From positions 1-6,747 of the forward strand of contig JAJRBK010000056.1 in NCBI GenBank assembly GCA_028679495.1: DNA of 6,747 nt. The letters are read 5' to 3'. This document shows, one piece after another, positions 1 through 4,600 of the stretch (positions within the stretch are counted from its first letter, which is position 1; every line of letters begins with the position of its first letter). The stretch is from Methanobacteriota archaeon. GTDB lineage: Archaea > Halobacteriota > Bog-38 > Methanoflorentales > Methanoflorentaceae. The notes below the pieces were generated by a model, which saw nothing but the letters and a program-made list of their open reading frames with translations, searched no databases and was not told where the DNA came from. Made by a program: the position numbers and the translations under genes.

Positions 1-299
1 CGATCCATGACAACGATCTTCTTCTCTAATAGAGCGGGCATGATGTGCCTCTCTACATCGTGTCTTCGATCGGCAAGGAACAGCTCAAGTATCTCACTAC
101 TTGCTCCAGGGGTGCTTTGCTTAAGCTTCTGGTCTATGAGGGCTGCTTCGTGCGTCTCCTGAGTCGGCTCAAAAAAGCGGATGGTGTCAAATTCGAGATC
201 CTTCAATCGTTCCACGAGTCGCATTGATTGCGTTGTTTTCCCTACGCCATCAATTCCCTCGATCGCCACGAGAACCCCACGACTCAAGCGAGGTTTCAT
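1..299 (-). CDS. tmk: Thymidylate kinase (dTMP kinase), N-terminal part, cut by window edge
   Basis: Phosphorylates dTMP to dTDP with ATP in the dTTP pathway, in the cytoplasm. Only the first 99 codons and two bases of the next are in the window; the gene continues beyond position 1. Visible motifs: P-loop EGIDGVGKTTQ at residues 14-24; FFEPTQET at about 42-49, in the place of the substrate-binding EP motif of the family; the helix LFLADRRHDVERHIMPALL at about 73-91; and VVMDR at 96-100, the start of the DR(Y) motif. These follow the dTMP kinase order and spacing. The ATG (299-297) shares its A with the TAA stop of the upstream aminotransferase (TAATG), so translational coupling is likely. 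The sequence CTAAGGTC lies about 10 bases upstream inside the preceding gene as a modest ribosome binding site. The family assignment is firm; nothing can be said about the missing C-terminal lid region. Confidence 0.95.
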   Translation of the reverse strand, partial: MKPRLSRGVLVAIEGIDGVGKTTQSMRLVERLKDLEFDTIRFFEPTQETHEAALIDQKLKQSTPGASSEILELFLADRRHDVERHIMPALLEKKIVVMD

Positions 300-1399
300 T
301 ATTGGAAGACCTTAGGAAACTCATGGGCGAACCGCTCCACGTCCGGTTTAGGAAGCGCGAAACTGACTCGCACATATCTATCAGCGAATCTTCGAGTGGT
401 ATACTCTGCGGCCCTGATGAAAAAGCCGCGTTTCAACATCTTATCTGTTATATATTCCGGACTTCGCCTCGTGTCCAGAGTATCGATGACAAACATGCTT
501 CCTTGTGATGGATAAACCGGTAGGTACGCCCCCTCGATTTTATCTACAGCGTCTTTGATAATGGCTTGATTTACCGTTATTGACTCGACTACGTTCGGAA
601 GCCAATCGGGTTTGGTCTTAAGGGCTAGGATTCCTGCAGTTTGACTGATTATTGATGTGCCGAGGTCATTTATCTTGTAAGGCGCCAGTTGTTCTATAAG
701 CTCGTGCGTTGCTATATGAGCACCAAGCCGCAAGCCAGCAAGCCCGCAATTCTTTGAAAAACTGTAAATGGTTATCGTTCCCTCAGAATAGAAATCAGCA
801 GCAAGTGTGTGAAGTTTCGCTAAGTCTCTATAAGTGACATCGTTTAGCAGATAGATGCCTGTATCTTCTGCGATTTCACTGAACGCTTTCACTTCTTGTG
901 ATGTGTACGTTACGCCAAGAGGGTTGAGCGGATCGACAAGGGTTAACATTTTAACATGCTCATCGATCGACTCATTTACCATTTCTGGGGTCAACTTGTA
1001 GTCGTTATCTGCAGAATAGATAGGAATGTCGAGAACGCGCGCGCCGCTTAGCTCGGCAAACCTGTGGATGACATAATAGCCAGGATCAGTTGAAATCATG
1101 ACGTCGCCAGGTTTTAACAGCGCGCGCGTAACTTGATAGAGAGACTCGGTGCCGCCTTCGGTTATATGAACCGAGTGATCTGAGTTTAAACCAAGGTCTT
1201 GAAGTATCAACTGACGCAATTGTTCAAGTCCGTACGGCGGGGGATACTTATGATACTCCTCCTTAACTATCGCATTTACCATGGCGGTCTTGATTGCGTC
1301 AGCGGTAGGAAAGTGGTTAGTATTTTGTCCCATCCAGATAATAGAGGGGTCATCATAAATGTCCTGAAAAAACTGATTATCGTCGTTCAATTCTGTCAC
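299..1399 (-). CDS. Class I/II pyridoxal-phosphate aminotransferase (fold type I)
   Basis: PLP-dependent aminotransferase of 366 residues, normal family length. Landmarks: EGGTESLY (81-88) in the cofactor phosphate-binding region; DPLNPLG (156-162) in place of the usual NPxNPTG; NDVTY (186-190), with Asp187 expected to bind the PLP ring nitrogen and Tyr190 the ring oxygen; YSFSKN (212-217), with Lys216 the Schiff-base lysine; AGLRLG (221-226), with Arg224 at the phosphate; and RYVRVSFAL (341-349), with Arg344 the probable substrate-carboxylate arginine. All catalytic residues are present, so it should be active. The substrate cannot be read from sequence; HisC-like and aspartate/aromatic transaminases are alternatives. 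The start is GTG (1399-1397), supported by GGTGA seven bases upstream. It is the first gene of a two-gene unit with tmk, overlapping it by one base. The tmk pairing gives no pathway clue. Confidence 0.9.
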   Translation of the reverse strand: MTELNDDNQFFQDIYDDPSIIWMGQNTNHFPTADAIKTAMVNAIVKEEYHKYPPPYGLEQLRQLILQDLGLNSDHSVHITEGGTESLYQVTRALLKPGDVMISTDPGYYVIHRFAELSGARVLDIPIYSADNDYKLTPEMVNESIDEHVKMLTLVDPLNPLGVTYTSQEVKAFSEIAEDTGIYLLNDVTYRDLAKLHTLAADFYSEGTITIYSFSKNCGLAGLRLGAHIATHELIEQLAPYKINDLGTSIISQTAGILALKTKPDWLPNVVESITVNQAIIKDAVDKIEGAYLPVYPSQGSMFVIDTLDTRRSPEYITDKMLKRGFFIRAAEYTTRRFADRYVRVSFALPKPDVERFAHEFPKVFQ

Positions 1400-1412
1400 T
1401 TAGGCTTCACCA
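1390..1412 (-). promoter_or_regulatory. Ribosome binding site deciding the GTG start of the aminotransferase
   Basis: On the minus strand GGTGA (about 1407-1411) sits seven bases before GTG 1399-1397. It matches the core complementary to the 3' end of archaeal 16S rRNA. No ATG in this frame lies at a better distance, so the GTG is preferred. Confidence 0.6.
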
Positions 1413-1427
1413 ACCAACAGACGCCCC

Positions 1428-1488
1428 TTTTGAGCAGCGATCGAATCGCTGGTTCATACAAGGAGGTACTCACCCATACTGCTCAAAA
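1428..1488. repeat. Perfect 10-bp inverted repeat with 41-bp spacer before the aminotransferase
   Basis: TTTTGAGCAG (1428-1437) is exactly repeated in inverse orientation as CTGCTCAAAA (1479-1488). Arm centres are 51 bp apart, close to five helical turns. A second perfect hairpin, CAGCGA-TCGAA-TCGCTG (1435-1451), overlaps the first arm by CAG, so the two pairings compete in part. The distal arm touches the candidate TATA box of the aminotransferase operon, which fits a paired operator; an RNA structure in the leader is the alternative. The repeat is seen directly; its role is inferred. Confidence 0.6.
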
Positions 1489-1496
1489 TTTAAAAG
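1485..1496 (-). promoter_or_regulatory. Candidate TATA box of the aminotransferase-tmk operon
   Basis: The minus strand reads CTTTTAAATTTT here, the most TATA-like stretch upstream of the GTG start. Initiation about 26 bases downstream would fall near 1465 and give a leader of roughly 65 bases that contains the 1435-1451 hairpin. The match to the archaeal consensus TTTATATA is only partial. Confidence 0.35.
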
Positions 1497-1520
1497 CATT
1501 GTGGTAAGCGAGTTTTATTG

Positions 1521-1564
1521 AAAAAATCAAGCGCAACATACCGCCCTTACCTGTATACGGGCGG
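1521..1564 (-). terminator. Possible transcription terminator of orc1
   Basis: About 25 bases after the orc1 stop, CCGCCC (1541-1546) pairs with GGGCGG (1559-1564) around a 12-base loop that itself contains the palindrome GTATAC. Fifteen bases further on, the minus strand has a run of six T (1521-1526). T-runs are the main archaeal termination signal; the GC-rich hairpin may assist it or protect the 3' end. The spacing between hairpin and T-run is loose, so the assignment is moderate. Confidence 0.45.
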
Positions 1565-1588
1565 CGCATGCTGATGTGCTTTAGGGTC

Positions 1589-2818
1589 TCAGAACAAGCT
1601 TTCTTTTACCGACCGTCTTGTGAACCGTATGCCATCTAGTGCTTCTAAACGATAATCTTCTAACAAAACTCTGAACGTTTCATCTATCGGTACAGATAGT
1701 GAGATTTCCTTAGTTCGACCGTAGCGACCCTTGCTTACGACCTTTGTGTTAATGATACCAAGCAAATCGAGTTCCATTATAAGATCGGTAATTCGTCTTT
1801 TGGTCAGTACGTCGAGATCTATCTGTCTACAAAGCGTTTCATAGACTTGGTTTACTTCACCGGTTGTTGCACTTCGCTCTCCGTTTTGATGAAGCGTGAT
1901 GATGCTGTAAAGCACAAGCTTTGCCTGAGTAGGGAGTGTTCGTATTACTTCTGCAACGCGGTTAAGCTCTATCCTCATCTGGGCAGTTCTTACGTGTTCC
2001 TCTTTGACGCCTTCAGCGTTCACTCGTTCCGCTAGCTCTCCCGATACCCGCAATAAATCGAGTGCACGTCTAGCATCTCCGTGCTCCTGAGCGGCCAAGG
2101 CAGCACAGAGGGGGATCACTTCGGCGTTCAACGCGTGTTCCTGGAATGCCAGGCGTGCACGTTCTTCGAGGATATCCCGCAATTGATTAGCATCGTATGG
2201 CGGAAATATTATTTCTTCTTCTGCGAGTGAGCTCCTGACACGAGGATCGAGATACTCTGTAAATTTCAAATCATTTGAGATTCCGATTAGGCTTACCCGT
2301 GTGTTTTTCAATTCAAGGTTTATTCTTGACAAATTGTACAGCACATCATCTCCGCTTTTTCGAACCAATTTGTCGAGCTCATCTAGGATGATGATTACAC
2401 TACCTCCCTGAGAGTCTAGCGCTTCTACGAATTCAGCGTAAACTTGATCAGTCGGCCATCCTGTCATCGGCACGTCCTTGTTAAACTGACGAGCAAGATA
2501 TGCGAGCACTCGATACTGAGTGTCGACGACTTCACAGTTAATGTAGACAACATTACAGGGTACGCCTCTTGAGGTGCTTGCCTCTATCAACTCTCGTCCG
2601 ACAAACGTAACGGACGCCGTTTTCCCAGTACCTGTTTTTCCATAAATCAGAATGTTAGAGGGTGTTTCCCCTCGCAATGCAACAACTAAAATGACAGCAA
2701 TAGAGTTGAGTTGCTCTCGTCGATGAGGCAAATAATTAGGCGTATAAGACGGCCGCAATACCTCTTTATCTTCGAAGATGGGCCGACTTTCTAAGAGATT
2801 ATCAAAGAGTCCTTCCAA
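1589..2818 (-). CDS. orc1: Orc1/Cdc6 replication initiator (ORC1-type DNA replication protein)
   Basis: Archaeal origin-binding AAA+ ATPase that recognises ORB sites and helps load the MCM helicase. It has 409 residues, typical for the family. AAA+ region: Walker A GKTGTGKT (60-67), Walker B VIIILDELDKL (141-151), sensor 1 around ISNDLKF (180-186), DPRVRSSL (191-198) with candidate arginine-finger residues, sensor 2 GDARRALDLL (247-256). The C-terminal winged helix spans about 295-395, with helices near 319-330 and 341-356 and a basic wing SKGRYGRTKEISL (362-374). All ATPase motifs are intact, so it should be an active initiator rather than a degenerate paralogue. The start is TTG (2818-2816): GGAGG (2826-2830) lies seven bases upstream and no ATG or GTG competes nearby. 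It is transcribed away from the 600-base repeat-rich gap, the usual placement beside a cognate origin. Nearby ORB-like sites suggest autoregulation (inference). Confidence 0.97.
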   Translation of the reverse strand: MEGLFDNLLESRPIFEDKEVLRPSYTPNYLPHRREQLNSIAVILVVALRGETPSNILIYGKTGTGKTASVTFVGRELIEASTSRGVPCNVVYINCEVVDTQYRVLAYLARQFNKDVPMTGWPTDQVYAEFVEALDSQGGSVIIILDELDKLVRKSGDDVLYNLSRINLELKNTRVSLIGISNDLKFTEYLDPRVRSSLAEEEIIFPPYDANQLRDILEERARLAFQEHALNAEVIPLCAALAAQEHGDARRALDLLRVSGELAERVNAEGVKEEHVRTAQMRIELNRVAEVIRTLPTQAKLVLYSIITLHQNGERSATTGEVNQVYETLCRQIDLDVLTKRRITDLIMELDLLGIINTKVVSKGRYGRTKEISLSVPIDETFRVLLEDYRLEALDGIRFTRRSVKESLF

Positions 2819-2825
2819 CTTACTG

Positions 2826-2830
2826 CCTCC
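2826..2830 (-). promoter_or_regulatory. Strong ribosome binding site fixing the TTG start of orc1
   Basis: The minus strand has GGAGG followed by seven bases and then TTG at 2818. This is the clearest Shine-Dalgarno match in the window and decides for the unusual TTG start. Confidence 0.75.
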
Positions 2831-2851
2831 AACCGAGATAAAAGGACGTGT

Positions 2852-2864
2852 GCATTTACTGGAG
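2852..2864 (-). repeat. Degenerate mini-ORB next to the orc1 promoter
   Basis: The minus strand reads CTCCAGTAAATGC, matching the left part of the ORB core (CTCCAGTGGAAAC) and losing the GG. It lies just upstream of the predicted orc1 start of transcription, where bound Orc1 could repress its own gene. Weak match, low certainty. Confidence 0.35.
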
Positions 2865-2870
2865 GCGCTG

Positions 2871-2880
2871 ATAACATAAC
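2871..2880 (-). promoter_or_regulatory. Weak candidate TATA element of orc1
   Basis: The minus strand reads GTTATGTTAT, a partial TATA match. Initiation about 26 bases downstream would be near 2849, giving a leader of about 30 bases that includes the GGAGG site. A second possibility is TTTATTTAG at about 2938-2946, which would give a leader near 100 bases. Neither is strong. Confidence 0.3.
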
Positions 2881-2920
2881 GAGGGTGAGTGACTGATTTG
2901 GCTGTCTTTTTGTCCTACCG

Positions 2921-2934
2921 TATAGTGGAAATGT
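2921..2934 (+). repeat. Mini-ORB-like site
   Basis: TATAGTGGAAATGT keeps AGTGGAAA, the central part of the archaeal ORB core. It belongs to the cluster upstream of orc1 and is in opposite orientation to the site at 2966-2978. Confidence 0.55.
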
Positions 2935-2965
2935 AACTAAATAAACCTTCTTATTTGTTAACCAA

Positions 2966-2978
2966 GACTTCTACTGGA
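2966..2978 (-). repeat. Mini-ORB-like site
   Basis: The minus strand reads TCCAGTAGAAGTC, which keeps TCCAGT and GAA at ORB spacing. It shares CAGTAGAA with the better site at 3247-3266, suggesting that CAGTAGAA is the local variant of the core in this genome. Confidence 0.55.
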
Positions 2979-3039
2979 CATAAACCTAGATTTCCTATGG
3001 AAAAAAGCTATATTTCCAGTCCAAGTAGCACTTTATGTC
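2977..3039. repeat. Inverted repeat GACATAAA / TTTATGTC
   Basis: GACATAAA (2977-2984) returns inverted as TTTATGTC (3032-3039). Between the arms is the 13-base palindrome TTTCC-TAT-GGAAA (2991-3003), which carries GGAAA on both strands, and then TTTCCAGTCC (3013-3022). The nested symmetry lies inside the presumed origin and could position protein dimers; the short arms could also arise by chance in AT-rich DNA. Confidence 0.45.
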
Positions 3040-3219
3040 ATAGCTACTTACTAGCACTGGCTTACGACACCACCCTCTTTAATTTCGAAGCAATGAAGAA
3101 AATTTAATTTAGGAAAGTTATTAGGCTAAAAGCTACGTAAAATACCATTCTTTTTGTACAGTGTCGATTGAATAATATCTGGATAAACTTATTTCGAATA
3201 CGCTGACAGTGAACCTTTA

Positions 3220-3272
3220 TTGCCACTGTAGAAAAACACAAAAGAGACCCCATGTTTTCTACTGTATGGCAA
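3220..3272. repeat. Imperfect inverted repeat formed by two ORB-like elements
   Basis: TTGCCA (3220-3225) pairs with TGGCAA (3267-3272), and GTAGAAAA (3228-3235) pairs with TTTTCTAC (3255-3262), in the same order on both sides with a one-base offset. Each arm holds a version of the GTAGAAAA ORB variant. Extended matching arms with an unmatched centre suggest two head-to-head initiator sites rather than an RNA hairpin. Confidence 0.65.
3247..3266 (-). repeat. Best full ORB-like site, with G-tract
   Basis: The minus strand reads TACAGTAGAAAACATGGGGT. It has the core (CAGTAGAAAAC against CAGTGGAAAC) followed after a short spacer by a G-run, the two parts of a full-length archaeal ORB. The G-tract points left, away from the AT-rich element at 3321-3370. 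Confidence 0.65.
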
Positions 3273-3314
3273 AAAAATTGGGTAGGCTTGTATTATAACG
3301 CTAAAAAAATAGGG
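3271..3314 (+). repeat. Pair of A7 tracts followed by GGG, 32 bp apart
   Basis: AAAAAAATTGGG (3271-3282) and AAAAAAATAGGG (3303-3314) are direct repeats with a period of 32 bp, about three helical turns. Read on the minus strand they are T7 runs 113 and 145 bases downstream of the DUF1786 stop, so they may also end that transcript before it crosses the origin. Which role applies cannot be told from sequence. Confidence 0.5.
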
Positions 3315-3320
3315 CGTTGT

Positions 3321-3375
3321 AGTTTTAACTATGTTTTAATATATAAATGTTATTATTAAGATATCAAGATATTCT
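3321..3375. other. AT-rich stretch, candidate DNA unwinding element
   Basis: Bases 3321-3370 contain only seven G or C (86% A+T), with TTTTAATATATAAATG at 3334-3349. It is the longest highly AT-rich run in the gap and lies between two outward-pointing G-tailed ORB-like sites, as expected for the duplex that opens first. Confidence 0.6.
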
Positions 3376-3394
3376 GCAACTTATCATTGTATGG

Positions 3395-3411
3395 ACGTGC
3401 AAACATGGGGT
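3395..3411 (+). repeat. Second G-tailed ORB-like site, opposite orientation
   Basis: ACGTGCAAACATGGGGT shares the exact 11-mer AAACATGGGGT with the site at 3247-3266 but on the other strand. Its left half has diverged from CAGTAGAA. The G-tract continues as GGGG-T-GGG to 3414. It ends just before the DUF1786 stop codon and closes the right side of the presumed origin. Confidence 0.5.
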
Positions 3412-3421
3412 GGGTGTAACT

Positions 3422-4507
3422 CTACGTGTCAGCGCTAGTACGGGTTGACTCAAAATAGTTTTTCAGCAAGCCAAAGCAGCCAGCTAACATCATATCACCG
3501 CCTGGAACTGCGAAATAGGGGTCAAGCTGTGAATGCTTCATTATATATCGTCGTGGTCCAATAGTTGTGACAAAAAATCCCGACTCCTTATAAGCTCGAT
3601 CTATCTCTCGATATCCAGAACTGCTGATGTAGCAGCCATGTCCGCCGTCTTTAAAAACGCGCGCTTGGGACAGCTTGCCATCTATAAAGAGTGATAGAAA
3701 ATAATCAAGCTTTTCCGCATTGAGCATGGATGTATGGTGCTCAAACATTCCGATCACTCGTGTCTGGTACAGCATCGCGGCTAGAGTATGGCCATTTCCT
3801 ACGTTGACTATGATGATAGGACCCGACGTTCTCTCGTTCACAACCTCATCGCACAGAGCACCAAATATCGCCGCAGGGCCGGTATCCATTACAAGGACGC
3901 TTTTCATCCCTTCTTTCGTTAACGTTCTATGCACCGCCTTTAATCTTGTCAAGTAACTCGGAATCCTACCATCGAAGTAGCCAAAATCTCGGAGCTCGCC
4001 ACCATGTTCGATCACCTGTTTAAAATGTTGAAAGCGGAAGATCCTATTGCTCTCATAGCTTTCGCCGTGGTCTTGACAAGCTACCGCGCACGTCTTAGGT
4101 AAACTGATATTGAACTCTTGGAGCGCGCGCCTAAGCGCTGGAATATCAACGTCTTTCAGCTCTATTTCAATGTATTCATCGCTAGGACGGGCGTCTGTTA
4201 TCTCAACACCCCATGACCTCACTTTGGCAAGATCGTCGTTTAGTGTCTTTGCAGCAAGCGGCGTAGCAGCAGTGTTATACCCTTGTTGTATATGCGCTCG
4301 TACAGCGGCGCCACTCGGTCCGCCGCCCATCGTCTCTCCATGCAAGAAAAGGTTGTGGCCCCCCTCAGTGACTGCTTTGATTCTATCCGCAATTATTGCA
4401 GTTTGAGACGGCAAGATCATCTTAACGTTGTTCTCAAGCACGGCCTCTGTATCATATACCAAAACGTCTTGCGTTCCCGTTCCAACATCCAAAGCGATGA
4501 CGCGCAT
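3422..4507 (-). CDS. DUF1786 (COG4012) protein, predicted actin-like/ASKHA ATPase fold
   Basis: Conserved protein of 361 residues, best matched to the archaeal DUF1786 family, whose members are often labelled pyruvate formate-lyase activating enzyme-like. No CxxxCxxC iron-sulfur motif of radical-SAM activases is present; the nearest cysteines are CAVAC (140-144). Instead there are DVGTGTQDVLVYD (7-19), a phosphate-1-like loop; GETMGGGPSG (57-66); NVGNGHTLA (235-243), a phosphate-2-like loop; and PGGDMMLAGCFGLL (335-348), resembling an adenosine motif. That order suits the sugar kinase/Hsp70/actin superfamily. Family membership is recognised; the ATPase fold is inference and the substrate is unknown. 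The ATG lies about 24 bases from the centre of a strong TATA box and has no Shine-Dalgarno, suggesting a leaderless mRNA. It diverges from moaB, and its 3' end borders the presumed origin. Confidence 0.85.
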   Translation of the reverse strand: MRVIALDVGTGTQDVLVYDTEAVLENNVKMILPSQTAIIADRIKAVTEGGHNLFLHGETMGGGPSGAAVRAHIQQGYNTAATPLAAKTLNDDLAKVRSWGVEITDARPSDEYIEIELKDVDIPALRRALQEFNISLPKTCAVACQDHGESYESNRIFRFQHFKQVIEHGGELRDFGYFDGRIPSYLTRLKAVHRTLTKEGMKSVLVMDTGPAAIFGALCDEVVNERTSGPIIIVNVGNGHTLAAMLYQTRVIGMFEHHTSMLNAEKLDYFLSLFIDGKLSQARVFKDGGHGCYISSSGYREIDRAYKESGFFVTTIGPRRYIMKHSQLDPYFAVPGGDMMLAGCFGLLKNYFESTRTSADT

Positions 4508-4525
4508 AAGCGATGATTGGCTACG

Positions 4526-4535
4526 TTTTATATAT
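4526..4535. promoter_or_regulatory. Near-symmetric TATA box between divergent DUF1786 gene and moaB
   Basis: TTTTATATAT on the plus strand matches the archaeal TATA consensus; the minus strand reads ATATATAAAA. For the DUF1786 gene (ATG at 4507) the distance is right for a transcript starting at or next to its ATG. For moaB it would start near 4555-4560 and give a leader of about 40 bases. One box may serve both directions, or only one. Confidence 0.6.
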
Positions 4536-4578
4536 CGTTATAGCGACCTAAGACAGTTGGCATCCTATCAGAAACGCT

Positions 4579-4584
4579 ATAAAC
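4579..4584 (+). promoter_or_regulatory. Second TATA-like element close to moaB
   Basis: TATAAA is centred about 25 bases before the second in-frame ATG of moaB (4607), the distance expected for a leaderless transcript starting there. It competes with the 4526-4535 box as the moaB promoter. Confidence 0.35.
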
Positions 4585-4600
4585 GGAGCAATTTAATCAA

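Larger units (their letters stand above)
2819..3421. other. Probable replication origin (oriC) upstream of orc1
   Basis: This 603-base gap contains no convincing reading frame. It is AT-rich, and 3321-3370 has only 7 G or C in 50 bases. It carries several copies of a motif related to the archaeal ORB core (CAGTGGAAA): 2852-2864 minus, 2921-2934 plus, 2966-2978 minus, 3226-3238 plus, 3247-3266 minus and 3395-3411 plus, the last two with a G-tract. Inverted repeats and two A7 tracts add to the structure. Many archaeal origins lie directly upstream of an orc1/cdc6 gene and have this design: ORBs flanking an AT-rich unwinding element. Location, repeats and base composition are seen; origin function is inferred. 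Confidence 0.82.

Noticed and set aside
224..515. Two overlapping plus-strand open frames of about 95 codons
   Set aside because: They lie antisense to the tmk start and the aminotransferase 3' end, show no recognisable domain, and the minus-strand genes carry full family motifs.
1036..1130. CGCGCGCG-type alternating runs, also seen near 3657 and 4124
   Set aside because: All lie within coding sequence and are explained by Ala/Arg codons; too short to argue for Z-DNA or a regulatory role.
1199..1507. Plus-strand open frame of 102 codons
   Set aside because: Mostly antisense to the aminotransferase N-terminus; composition looks like a shadow frame and no motif or ribosome binding site supports it.
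1400..1588. Possible tRNA or small structured RNA gene in the aminotransferase-orc1 gap
   Set aside because: GGTTC at 1451 resembles a T-loop start, but no cloverleaf, acceptor stem or C/D-box pair can be assembled around it.
3055..3169. Additional ORB-like cores at 3055-3060 (CACTGG) and 3157-3163 (TACAGTG)
   Set aside because: Only CCAGTG or CAGTG is kept and the GAAA half is absent; such 5- to 6-base matches are expected by chance.
2819..3421. CRISPR array or insertion sequence in the large gap
   Set aside because: The repeats are short, degenerate and irregularly spaced in both orientations; there is no transposase and there are no terminal repeats with target duplications.
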